Source of the DNA: Dendrolimus kikuchii
Taxonomy: Eukaryota > Arthropoda > Insecta > Lepidoptera > Lasiocampidae
Direction of reading: 5' to 3'
Assembly (NCBI GenBank): GCA_019925095.2
Contig: CM034398.1
Coordinates: 8,075,001 to 8,139,000 of the forward strand
DNA length: 64,000 bases
Shown: piece by piece, positions 48,568 through 61,800 of the stretch
Position numbering within the stretch: position 1 is the first letter of the stretch
Layout of the letters: every line of letters starts with the position of its first letter
Notes under the pieces: model-generated
Seen by the model: the letters and a program-made list of their open reading frames with translations, nothing else
Databases searched by the model: none
Told to the model about the DNA's origin: nothing
Program-made: the position numbers and the translations under genes

Positions 48568-48660
48568 TTATTGCGAAGCTGGCAAACTAACAGACGTCCC
48601 ACCTAAGAGAAAAATGTTACCGTTGTTTATAGACGAATGCAAAACCAGAGGCAAAGCAAA
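48568..48660 (-). repeat. Eroded SINE/LINE 3' tail
   Basis: ttattgcgaagctggcaaac then acgtcccacctaagagaaa is a diverged version of the shared S1/LINE tail. Confidence 0.4.
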
Positions 48661-48687
48661 CGGGTTGCCAGTCTTTTAGGATGGGAT

Positions 48688-49015
48688 AGAGGGGAGGGAA
48701 TTGGAGGGATAGGATAATAGGGATGGTATAGGGGAATGGAATAGAGGTACGGAGTAGGGGCATGGAATAGACGAAATAGGGAAAATGAAATAGGGACGAT
48801 GGAATAGGGAAAATGTAATAGAGACGATGGAATAGGGGGATGGAATAGGGAAGATGGAATAGGGGAATGGAATATGGAAAATGTAATAGCATAGATGGAA
48901 TAGGGAGATGGAATAGGAGGATAGAATAGTGAAGATGGAATGAGAAGATGGAATGAGGAGATGGAATAGGGGGATGGAATAGGGAAGATGGAATAGGGGT
49001 ATAGAACAAGGAATA
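48688..49015. repeat. Minisatellite, units around 'gatggaataggg'
   Basis: About 20 irregular units of 12-17 bp (ggaatagggaagat, ggaataggggat). The open minus-strand frame (Phe/Pro/Ile/Ser repeats) is a by-product. Confidence 0.85.
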
Positions 49016-51284
49016 TGGGTTTTCTAGAGACTAAAATTACCTTTACCTCCTAGCCATGAAGGACTTAGGAGGTTTTCAAAATATATTTTTTGTCAATTCA
49101 TTACTCCTCTTACGTTGAAAAACTTGCATCACGTAATTTTTACTTAACATCTAATGTCAAATTGAGAATACCTTAAATAATTTATATTATAATAGCACAA
49201 AAAACAAAAATAGACATATTTTGTCAGTCTCAATACAACAATAGTACACAGCTAGACAGTCCAATTATACGAAAAATAAATCTACCTTGTGTAACGAACC
49301 TTACAATTGACAAAACAAAACAAGTGTTTCGATTAATTTACTCAAATTAAAAACTTGATTATAAAGAATATAAATTATAGTGCTTAAAACTTAATTAGGT
49401 GATATAAAAAAATACAAACTGGTTTTCGTTGGTACATTCATATTTCTATTGAGATGTATACAATTAAAGACTAAAAACTGACTTCATTGATCCAGTTACC
49501 AACTTCAAAAAAAGTGCTATGCATACATACCGGCATCGTGTAAATTGTTTTCTTTTTAATGGATATATATGTTCGCGTTTGACCACTGGCCACTGTCTCA
49601 CCTGATGTTGATTTAAATCAATTTAATTGAAAGGCACAGAAATAAAAGGACACGTTTACATAGATCATGTCCGTTAATTCATCCAAAGTGAAAGACAGTA
49701 TACACCGTCTATTCTCGGACTTAGAGGCTTAATTAACAGTTTCACGTAAACATGAACTGATTAATTCAGTGTAATGGAATACCATTCTGCCCTTTTATTT
49801 TTGTTCTTCTTAAGATTCAATTTAATTGATCCGTTCTAATATCAGCATTAGCTTTGATTTTATACCCGTGCTTATCTTATAACTATCAGTATCGTAACAT
49901 TGGACTGAATATTTAATTTTTGAATATTCAAACATATAATAATTTTTCTTTTAACCTAAATTACAAAACCACAGCAATGAGGAAAACTTAACATGACTAT
50001 AAGACCCTTAAAACTATAAGCAAAATACTAAGCCTAGGTCAGTCTGCTAAAGTGCTAAAGAAGCTGGCAACGTGTCTCGTTGGATCGCTAGGCTGACCCA
50101 TTTCTCGAGGATAGTACCAGCCTTATGATTAATTACATGAAGAGTTGATTAGGCATTTTTCGAGCTCTTTATAAGGTCGTTTCCCTAGGACCCCATGGGC
50201 CAAGAGTCTACCGGACGGAACTCTTATAAAGAGTAACTTCCGGAAATAACTCTCACAGTGAACAAATTAACTCCACTCGAGTGATGCTGCTGTTTTAGCG
50301 GTATTTGTTAAATTGAAAGCCACCATGTCCGTGCAGTTTGCATCTCATCTCTATCTCAGAGGCTTGCCAAATCACAAGAGAAATAAAGTCAGCTGTCTTT
50401 ACCCGGAGATGCAATGGGTGCGTGGCATGCCAATATGACATAAATTAAATATGGCACCTTAAGGGCGCATACTGACTGACTTCAACAAGTTATTAAAGAA
50501 CATCATCATTTTCAAGATCTAACGACACTTAAATATACTGGACTAAGATGTAGCATATATAGACTACATCTTCCTATCAAATTTCATTGACGCTATAGTT
50601 TTTGATAAAAATGATTGTGACATAAGAGAGATCGACAGACGAACGACCATGACGATTGCATAAGGATTCCGTGTAGTTACATAGCTAGGAAGATCCTTAG
50701 ATATGAAACATAAAAATCAAATGCAATTTTTTTATTTTTGGCGTGGGGGGTGGCACAAATTGATTGTTGCGCCCCGGCGCCCAATACGCTTAATGGCCAG
50801 TTGCTCTTTCTTACTATCCAATCACTTGCCTTACTATAGGTTGAATTTTGATATTAGACTTTTGAAGTAAAACTTCTTTAAAATCGTTGTAATTTGAAAC
50901 TCAATGAAACGAAAAAGCGACACTAAGAAGAAATAAACACATAAATCTACAGGACTAAAACTGCGAGTGAATGAGATGGAACACATTATATTTAATCATT
51001 TAAATACTATGCTCATACAGGTAGAGTTGGAAATGTTTGAGTTTTCCGTTAACATTTCAAATTTCGTGTTTTAAAGCTTAAATATATTATAACGATATAT
51101 GAACTGTAACGTCACGAAATTTAGAATACCTCCCACCCCTTGTTATACTTTGTTTCACTTCTATTGCGTGTGAACTGGACACACACACACATTTTTTTTA
51201 TTCCATTTATTATTATTTTATGTTCAAGGCTTGGCAACTAGGCTTTTAAGCCAGGCGCAGTTGTATTGTAGGCTACAATCCACA
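49016..51284. other. Intergenic, unassigned
   Basis: No exon or confident repeat. 50795-50870 is related to repeat U2. 51181-51195 is a short (ac)n run. Confidence 0.35.
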
Positions 51285-51482
51285 CCATTCAACGGAGTTC
51301 TTGTGAAAACTCGAAAGGCCACATTTGGCTATATAGTTCACATTTCTCGCAAAAACACATAATTACTACTCAAAAACTATCAATATCCTAAAACTATTGT
51401 TCATTTTAGAGTAATTTTACACGTTTTTAGAAAATAAAACTGCACAGCACAACATCTCCTTTCAGTTCCCGCCAAAAACTCC
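51285..51482 (-). repeat. Unclassified repeat U1, copy b
   Basis: Reverse complement of parts of 25500-25770: cggagttcttgtgaaaactc, taattactactcaaaaacta and ctgcacagcacaacatctcc. Confidence 0.55.
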
Positions 51483-51489
51483 TTTTATT

Positions 51490-51742
51490 CCATTAATTCA
51501 GCAGGCAGACAGACGGCCCACCTGATGGAAAGCAGTTACTTAATAAATACTACAAATGCGCTGCTGCTCTCTAAAGGAAATTGGAACCTGGCCACTAATG
51601 CCGAAAGACAACCCAAGGCTGTTATGGCGGCATACTCTAGACTAGGGGTGGTAGCCATCCAGACGGGCAAATACCCTACCACCTGGTTGTAGTGGTGGTG
51701 TGTTGTGTGTGTGAAATTGTATTCTTTCTCCGTTCCAGCACA
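51490..51742 (-). repeat. SINE family S1, copy with internal loss
   Basis: gcaggcagacagacggccca at left and tctttctccgttccagcaca at right. The middle follows the family consensus with a divergent gttgtagtggtggtgtgttg stretch. Confidence 0.7.
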
Positions 51743-52218
51743 AATATAATATAGGGAGCATATGTCAAATTTTAACAGACAGTAAGGCAAATTAACGGTC
51801 GGTAAGATATAGAAAACCGGCCATCAGGCGGCCCAAGTGGAAATTAATTCCATCAAAACATTTACTACGGCCACTATTATTAATCTAGGCGGCTCATTTT
51901 ATTTTCGTTCCTGTTTGTTGGCGCCAATGTGGCGATTAGCGCAATAATCCCAATGATCATTGACATTATGCCCATTTCCACGGTAGTAAGTGGTGCGAGA
52001 AATGGGAGCACAATTATGTAAACTCAAGATAATTAAGCTGAACATATAAAGCTCGCTCTGCACACTTCGCCATTTTCCTCCTTGCTGCCATGAAAGTAGG
52101 CATAATGGAACGGAGAGAAAAATAGTCTTCTTTCCGCCAAAACCACCATGGATTTCAAAAATCGGACGATGGATTCATTTGGATTTTGTGGGATATTTTA
52201 ATGCAGATTACAAAAATA

Positions 52219-52224
52219 TTTATT
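52219..52224 (-). promoter_or_regulatory. Polyadenylation signal of gene B
   Basis: AATAAA on the minus strand, 75 nt after the gene B stop codon at 52299. Confidence 0.55.
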
Positions 52225-52298
52225 TTCTATTTAAAAAATAAGTAAGTATAATACAATATAGGCACTTTAAAACGCGATAAAATTTTCAGTCAAAATAA

Positions 52299-52870
52299 TT
52301 ATTTAGCCTCAACATCTTTTGGCTTAAGCTCAACCAGTTCGGTCCCATCATTCGTAACACCTTTGTCAATTTTAACTTCATCAACTTCATAACAACTGCC
52401 CTGCAATTCTTTTTGTATTTCAGCGAGATCCTTCCCCTTTGTCTCTGGTATTAAGAAATAGGAAAACACAGCACCAACAAAGGAGACCACAGAAAAGATC
52501 CAAAATACAGTGTGCAATCCACCCAAATCTTTGACTAGCTGATATCCTTTGGCAAGACTAAAGCCTAAAATTCCACCAAATATATTCAAAGAGGCCATTG
52601 CTACTAATCTAATGTTTAAAGGAAATATTTCAGCTGGTATCACGGAGACTAAAGAATTGAATCCCATTGTTGAAATAATGTTCGACAAAAGTATACCAAT
52701 TAATGGAATGTAGACAAAACCTGGAGCAATGTAATGACCGTTGGTTAATACTACATTAATAACGAAGAAATAAACGCCAACTATAACTAGAGATAGTCCT
52801 GTCCCCACGTAAGACCAAATGAGTAATGGTCGACGACCCAGCCTGTCTACTAACGCTGATGACATTATAC
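52299..52870 (-). CDS. Gene B exon 8 (C-terminal, with stop)
   Basis: 572 bp; acceptor CCTTTTTTCAG, phase 1. Encodes GIMSSALVDRLGRRPLLIW to PETKGKDLAEIQKEL and a short acidic/basic tail ending KPKDVEAK. Confidence 0.93.
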
Positions 52871-55800
52871 CTGAAAAAAGGAACTCTCATAAGTTAGAAT
52901 TCTTTCATTGCCTGTGAAAATTAAATCGTTCTGTCTCTAAATATTTTAAGGAAAACTTGTGTGTGTCAGTCAGCTCGGACGCACGACTAGAGTTTACTCC
53001 TTAAACATTAAAAGCATACAGATGAATTGAGAACCTCCTCTTGGAAGTCGATTAAAAAACATGTGTCAAGAATAAGGGTAACAAAAATAACATACCACCA
53101 GACAGATAAGTATTTATCCAGTAGAAAATACACATATAATCACAAAAGACACTCGCAAACATAATACTATATACATACAGATAAATAAAATTGAAGTATC
53201 TGTTTGAAATGTCAAAATAGAAATGTGAAAAAATAAGGTGGGATAATTCGGACCAGGAGATTTCGAAAATGCATTTTTTATCATTTTTGTCTGTCTGTCT
53301 AAGGAGTGAATTAGGTCATTTTTATTTTGTTAGGGTGTCGCGAAAAGAAGTTAAAACCATTTGTTCCAGCTAATCTCTGAAATGGTTGGACCGACTTATC
53401 ATTTTTGTCTGTTTATCTAAGGAGTGAATTAGGTCATTTTTATTTTGATAGGGTGTCGCGAAAAGAAGTTAAAACTTTCATTGGCAGATAGCTGATGTTA
53501 TAAGGAGTAACTTAGGCTACTTTGAAAATTAGATTTCCATGAAAAAAAAAAAACGCGGACGAAGTCGCGGACACAGCTAGTATTGATTAAAGATTAAAAT
53601 CATATAAGTAATAACAAAGAGCCTGGCAGAAATATAATAGTAGTTTCGCTAAAACTCATCTTGGTAAGTAAGCTTGTACAAAAGAGGTGAACATTAACAT
53701 GACATACAGATTAACACTTTAATTAATTAACAAAAATGGCCTGACCGATTTGAATATTTTTTTTATTCTATTCCCTCCTAATACGCTAATAACGCTTGTA
53801 TTTCACTCCTCATAAAATTTCCATAACGGGTGCCATACATGAAAATCGATTATTAAAGAGTAAACTTAAAAAATGTCTATAAAACGAAATTAGAATTTTA
53901 TGCCATTTACTATATATAAACGCTTGGTTCATAGTTTATCTAAGGCCGTATTCCCATTAGACGAACAGTGAGCCGCTGACTGTTCACTGGCTGACTCTAA
54001 GCGCTGTATCGGTGGCTAACTCAATGTCTAGTTAGCAGCGAATTGTAGCGGATTAGCCGCGAAGCGCTTGCGAATTCTTGGGAGGAAAGGCAAACGGTTA
54101 GCATATAATGCAGCTAGCATTTGATTGTGATTTTATTATTTTTATTTTAGTTTAGTATACCACTAAAAATCGTTTATTGAAATCTTCTTTAAAATCTCCT
54201 TAGATACTGGGTTGCCTGGAAGAGATCACTATAAGCGATAAGGCCGCCCATTGTTATAATGCAAATGTATCCATATCAATTGTCTCAATTTAAGTTTATG
54301 GTGAACAATAAAGAGTTTTCATTCATTCATTCATTCATTCAATGCAGCATAGCAGTCCGGCGTAGTGAGCGAACTGCACAGCCGAATGCGCGCATCGTTC
54401 ACTGCTAATCGGCCGCTCACTGAATGAGTCGGCAAGCAAAATGCTGCACTGTATGTACACTCCATTTAACAATTGTAGGGAGGCAAACTGGAAGCTAACA
54501 GTTAGTCGCTCACTGTTCATTTAATAGGGACACGACCTGAAACTTTCAATGACTTCTATTAGATACTTACCTACAATAAATATGACAGCACCAAACAGTA
54601 TAAATACTATTCGTCCTTGCTCTTGTTCTTGATCCTTCCCGCGATGCGCCTCTTTCATTATAGTGCCAAAATATTGCTTTATGGCCACACCACCAGATAT
54701 TATTTGAGTTAGTTTCAAACCTGCAAATTAAATACTCCTCATCAGTTTTAATATTAATTAATAGCAAAAATAAGATATACGATATAATAATAATGAAATA
54801 TAATACACACCTGCTGCTATTATGATTGCCCTTCTATAACGTCTGCCACTGAATAATTCCCAAGCAGTACTTGAGCGGCTCATTTCCTTCTTTACCTGAG
54901 ATTGGATTGAATTTAATTCTTCTTCACATGCCTATAACAAAATTAATAAGGTTTATAACGTTTTGAAATTAAAAAAATAGATACGAGATTCCACTGGAGT
55001 AAATAATTCGTTACATAAAACCTCGTGAAATTTCAAATTCACTTCAATTCGTCGCCAATTCATTTCTGCGAGTTCGTATATGATACAGTTCCATAAAAAC
55101 TTTCATGAAAATATTAATAATAATAATAAATTTTATTGAACTGAAATTTTTTGCAAATGATACTTGCAGTTACAATAATACTTAACTTAAACTAAACATT
55201 ACAGCATACACATACTACATTATAATGACTATAACATAATTATTAGTACCTATTTAAATCGACATTAACAATTTTGAATCAGTTCTTTGTACTGCCAGAG
55301 TTGTTGAAAGTGGCGCTGTCTTCCTAAAATATTTTCATTTATTAAGGTTACGCAGTTATGTTGGCGAAAATGGAACCCTTATGTAATCGCCATGTCCGGC
55401 TGTTCATCTGTCCTATATGTTACAGTAATTTCTCTAGGAAACTACTAAGTCCACTGGGATTGTGAGAGAAAGAATAATGTAGTAATTAAATACTTTGTAT
55501 GTGGTTCCATAGCCAAATAAAAGAAACAGTCGATGTTTGTGACCTCTATGGAATCTTTCTTTGTGCCCAGACAGGCAAACACTTAGTTCAGTTTTATTGC
55601 ATGAAGTAGGCAAACAGCCCACCTGATGGAAAGTGATCACCGCTGCCTATGGAGATGAGTACACGAGGGCCATCACCAAAGCATTGCTGACTCCAAATAA
55701 ATATAACGTCTATCTTAAATAACCTCATGACATAACTCAGAGGAAAAAACTTCGACGCAATATTCCCTCCAGACGTTTATTTTGATAAAAGTCATATACA

Positions 55801-58800
55801 TAGCTGAGCATTTAACTCGTTAACCCGTTAATCACTAATAAACGAAGTTACTATTTCGTGTAACGGATTAACTTTTAAGTTAACTTAAAAATATGTTAAC
55901 GGACTCGTTAACTTCTGTTAAATTCCCCAAAGTCGTTAATCGTTAATCCAGCACAATCACAATCACAATATGTTTATTACATATAATACTGCTTTACCTT
56001 CAAAAGCTGCAGTTGAACGTCTTTTCTCCACGGGCAAGGATATACTACAGCCGAAATGAGCCTTGCTTTCAGAAGAGAACTTCAACATATTAATGTTCAT
56101 GAATTTAGTCATCTGGCATAATATTCATATTATGCCAGATGACTAAATTGACAGATAAATTGGACGGGTTAGTATCGTTTCGTCTAAGATGTAAGTGTTC
56201 TATATAGCAATTCGTCTAAATAGCAATTGGTCATTATATTACTATCAAATCGTCTTTAAATTAGTTCGTCTAATTAGTGTTTCGTCCAGATCGCAACTAG
56301 TCTATCTTAATAAAATAAATTCTAAACCTTAATCCAAATGAATGAAAAAACATTGTTTGTTAACATGCCTATATTAAACACTCTAATAATTATACCCGTC
56401 TTTTTTTTGTTTCTAACCTGTTAACTTCCAGAACCAACAGATAATAATAATAATAATAAAAGATGCAATTTTTATCGCGTGTTAACAAATTAACGCTTAA
56501 CGTTAACTTGCATTAAATTTTCTGAAATGTAACGCTTTAACTTTTAACGCAGTTAACTTTTTCAGTAAAGGATTAGCGATTAACGAAGTTAACTATTTGA
56601 TTAACGGTGCCCAGCTATGGTCATATCACAACAACAAAAATTCAAATAAAAAATTTACTAAGCCCCGATGAATTAGTAAAGAATTAAAGACAATAGATAT
56701 GTATTATTCTTACCGATGGATCTACATGACCTCGAAGTGCAATAATAGCCCGTCTAGCAGAGTCAACTTTTCCCTCTTTCATATAATAGAACGGTGACTC
56801 TGGTATCCTCCAGCTTAAGACGAAGTACAAAATTAACGGAACACACATGATGCCGTTTAGAACTTCGTAGGATATAAAAGGCCCGATCGCAATCACTATG
56901 AGGTTGCCAAAGTTGAAGGCGAATCTGGTGCACACACCGGTAGTACCCCTAATATCTTTGTCCACTATTTCTGCCAAATAGATGTTTGCTACCTGAAAGT
57001 ATTAAGATTATTCCCATTATAGTCGTTTCAAGAATTTCTTCTCGTTCTTAATTTCTTCGTTTTCTCTCTTTCCTTCCACCTATTCTATATTTCTTCTGAT
57101 CAAAACGCAGTATGATTTACATGCTACAACATATATACTCATCTATATTCTAGGATACATCCCTGTCATACCACAAATTTTCATATTAGGTATACCTAAC
57201 TTCTCTCTTGGCCTATCTTACATTCATAAATCTTGTAGTTTAACCATGGAAAATAGTGTTCTACTTCTATGGTTTAACATAATTTTTAACACATGATTTT
57301 CATCTCTCTTCATTGCCTTAAGACTTTATACCTCTGTGAGTAATAATTAAAATCAAACATCTAAGGAATTCAAATTATCATCTCGTTCAAATTCATTTCA
57401 TGTAGGTATAATAGTAATACGATATCCCATTATCGGGTACCGAACTACACTTGCAATGCACGCATATTCGTGCAGTTATTTTCCTTCCTGTCGATTCATG
57501 ATAATTATTACAATGTGCATATTTAGCTAGTGTGGCGGTTGATGGTGGAACCGTCTAGTTGGTTTAAGACCTTTCATAAAATATAGAAGATTTTGGAAGA
57601 AACAGACAAGGACAGATACATTTTAGAAAGGGATAGATGATGAACAAAATAATAACGAAATGAAGACCGAAATTATAGAATAGAAGGTTCAGGAAGGAAA
57701 AGTCAGAAATAGATAAATGTTTAGAAAGGGATAGACAATAAATAAAAGAATAACGAAAAGAAAATCGAAATTATTAGTTCCAGAAGATTCTTCCGGGATC
57801 TAAGCAGCGTGAAGCGCGTGAGTAGCTCAGTTGAAGACAACAAAAGGACAAGTGCGATACGAAAGAGTTGGAAGAAGAGTTAAGTAGAAGACAGAGACGA
57901 GTTTAGTGGGCAGTTCAGTGAAGGAGGAGTTTAGCGCAGTTTAATAGGAGATCCAAAAGCGAGCTACGCGCGGTAAATTCGAAGGTAAGCACTGCAGTAG
58001 CAGGAGGTGGTCTACGCAATATAGGCGACGGTATTATGAGTGAGACATCTCAGCGTCGGGGCAGAGCGTCGTTAGTTGTACGGAAAGGGGCAAACCTGCA
58101 GAGAAGAATCACGTACGGCTGTGTAAGTCAAAAAAGTATTTCGCTGAAAAAAACTGGTGTTTACTTCCAATTCTAAGTGCGTATCCTCGCTCGCATGTAA
58201 CACTAAAAATACTTTAGCTAAGTAACAGATGCCGTCAAGGTCTTAATCCACATTCCTGGATTGAGAAGCATTAAGAACAAATACCAGTTCAAATTAACGA
58301 GTATACATGAACAATATTTAACTATAATACTTACAGTGCAAACTATGCCGGTGCCACAGCTCCACATAAAAGTAGATACGTACAGCCAACATGCCGATGT
58401 TGCGGTCAAAACGATTATCTGTAAAAATAATAATGACAGCTTTGTATTTTATCAGTATTACTCATTTAACTATAACTATTATATAATATTGTATTTCGCA
58501 AGGAATGGTTTAGGACATTTTCGATACAAATATTTTGTAAGATTTTGCTTTGTATGGACAAAGGCGTGAAACAGTAAGCCCAAAAATAGAGATTTTCAAC
58601 GAAGCTCAACCGACCAGTGTCAGTTATTAAATTTCATGGTCATTTTTAAACAATATTAGGAAGGCGAAAATGTATGTAAAATTTGTTAAATTTTTTATTT
58701 ATTTCCACTAAGAAAAAGCTTAATGGTGGAATAAAAATACTATGTGAGGCCCCTGTACCCTCGCCGAAAAAAAAAGTAAATTTCTTTAGCCCGAGAATAC

Positions 58801-61800
58801 AATAGCTAATGCACACTTATACCATGTTAATCACATTATCGCTGCGTTTTAAGGCTTTTATGTCCAAATTGGCACGGATGTCGACAAAGTCTTCGATATC
58901 AACTTCAGAGATATTAAAGACAGAGGATGTTTGGAAGCAGGTTAGGCAAAACTACGTATACCTCTGTAAACCTTTTAACCACTTACAGCCATCTTGCCGC
59001 CTGCTTTTATTATACATTTTAAAGTGGCCATGCTGTGAGCACTTATGGACAGAAACCATCCAGTATATCCTGAATCATTAGTCCAATACTTTTGTTACTC
59101 TCTTACATTACACTCATGCTTATCACTGGGTGTTTTAGAAAGCATACAAAGATAATTGTCGAGATGCTACGTTACTATTTAAATAAATTAAGGCCTTTCA
59201 TTTAAAAAAATATTTTCGTGTCCCACATAAACTTTTAACTGCTTTTAAAATACTTAAATAAAATTGCGTTGACAGAAACAACAAATGCTGTAGTTTTTTT
59301 ACAAACTTAAATGTGTTACCCATAAATCATTATACTTCAAATTTCAAAGTACTTCAAAAGAGAAGAATATAAACAACATTGTATTTGTAAGTGGGTGAAC
59401 GGTCGAAAAAGGTAAATCGTCATGTGACTGATGTAGTGATGTGACGCTTAAACAAAGCAAATTAAGGGGTAGGTATAGTTATACGGCACATTTATATATT
59501 ATGAACAGATCCGAACTTTTTTAATATAGGTTAGAAGGCTAAGGCGGATGCGAAGCGGAACACCCGCCTTAGCCTTCGTGGTTATTTTTTTTATAACCAC
59601 CCTCAGTTAATTTTATATCACAAATAATAAATAAATGTGTCGTATATCTATACCGGACTATACCGCACCCCAAATTAATGAAACTAGTTAAAAAGTATCG
59701 AACTATATTATAAAGATAAATAAATATATATAATCATATATATAATATATCATAGTAAAAAAAGGATTGAATATACGTTGTGATTAGTATTTGCACAAGA
59801 ATTACCTATTACCTATTATATCTGCTTATAATGGTTTAATTTCTTATAGCTAGTTCTAATTTTTAAATAAATGTGTGATGTATTTCATTCATTTATTTAT
59901 TTAAGATCAACAGATAAGCGTGTAAATACATTCGTAGAAATAATTTCAAATAAAAATCTCAGTTTTGGAATACATATTATTGTGGTTCATAAAAGTTCGG
60001 AAACGTTTGTTTTAGAGAAATGTAACTTATAAACCATATTATTATAAGAATACACCCTAAAACAAAATATATAAAAATCATAGTATACATACCGTTCCGA
60101 TAGCAATAGGAACTGCGCTAATCAATATATTAGGTCGCCTGCCCATGCCATCACATAGAAAGCGACTGGCAAAACTGCCAACGATGAACCCAGGCGGATT
60201 CATTGCCAGCATCCACGATACTTCGCCCTGGAATGGAAATATGTCCAAGAGATAATCACCACTCATTAGCTGTACCAGCGGCTTCATTCGGGTATTAATC
60301 TCTCTCGGAAGAAACACTTTCATTTACAACAAGTGGTCGCGTGCTAGTCGGACTCGTACATGGCAGGTCCCTCCATATCTCTTCAAGGTGTCCCAGAAAC
60401 TCTATAATAATTTATCAATTGCAAAAGTATCTTATCTATATCTATAATAAAATTCTAAACATGTCGTGTCTATACATTGAAGGTATTTAAAATAAAACAA
60501 CTGAAATAGATTACACTAACGATGAAAAACACGATGAAATTTTTTTTAGATTTCTTGTCTGTTTGTTCGGGATTAGCGTAAAAACTAATGGGCCGATTTC
60601 GATGTGGTTTTCGCTGATCGACAGCAAATTCTTAGACTTAAAATCTGCGCTACTTTTTATCCTGGGTAGCCCGCGGGATTTTTAAACACTCTTTGTATAT
60701 CCCCAAGCTAAGCAAATTAGGCTTGTGTTATGGGTAATATACAACGGACCACTCTGGGGCCGATCCCAGACACCCAAACCATCAGAATTAACGTAAAATT
60801 CGTTTCCGAAATTTACCATACCATAATACGAACCCGGAACCACTGCATTCCACTGCAAGTTCGCCCAGCTAAGACAGCCCGCCCAACTACAGAGGCCTTT
60901 TGGCAGCTAAATTTAGTGTAAAACAGTAGAAACACAGTACCAACCCCACCCAACCACAACCAATCCTAACCAACTTATAATACAAACCTAATCCAGCATT
61001 ATCCAAATAGCCTAAATATAAATACTTAATATAAATATATAAGTATATATACAAACCTTATTTATTTTACGTGTACCTATCCTAACCATATACCCAGTAG
61101 TAAAATCCCTCTTTTGTAATAGTTAAGCAGCTATAGAGATAGGAAAAAATTGAAACCTATGAATAACTATAAATAAATAAAGAAAAGAGTACGTCTGTCA
61201 TGTCCCAAGACAGCGACACCCAGGTCTACAAAAAAAAAATACTACAGAGGCCGTCTAATAATGGGTCGGTATTGAGTGCACATATTTTTTTTAATATATA
61301 TAATTGTATGTACATAGAAATAGCTACGTAGTTAAAAAAAACATATACCTCGGTGATTGTTACTTTTGTTTCCTTATTTAATAACTTGACTAAAACAGGC
61401 GTGGGCCACGCTGAAGACATGCCCAAAGTGACGAAGCCGAGTGATACTGAAAAATAAAAAATGCCTGAATAAAGATGGGCAAACAAATATACGGTACTCA
61501 CAACCTGCAGTAGACATCGACACCTATAACATTTTAAGCTTTCGGGAAAGCTTGTAATGACTAATGATATAGCGAATTTCAACATAAAAGAGACGGATAC
61601 TCTTTCATATATTCTTGGGCCCAGATTGTAAAAAGATGCGAGTGATTTTAAGATTTCTTTTTATTATGTTGACATTTTTTATAAGTGTAGTGGATGGGTG
61701 ATGCCAGTCGGTTTAGATATTTTGTGTAAATGTGAATAAATTAATCATGTGGTGTGTTTTCATATTAGTTATTGATGAAATTTATGCACAAAAATCTATT

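Larger units (their letters stand above)
55799..56619 (+). mobile_element. hAT transposon remnant with 8-bp target duplication
   Basis: Termini CATAGCTGAGCA (left) and CATAGCTGGGCA (right, read inward), followed by gttaa-rich subterminal words. Flanks are gtcatata (55791-55798) and gtcatatc (56620-56627), 7 of 8 identical, as expected for hAT. The interior keeps a piece of transposase. Confidence 0.78.

Noticed and set aside
48617..49009. 130-residue minus-strand frame rich in Phe, Pro, Ile and Ser
   Set aside because: It is a by-product of a minisatellite; no signal or domain.
58809..59081. 90-residue plus-strand frame in gene B intron 3
   Set aside because: No domain, no splice context, AT-driven; not enough support for a gene.
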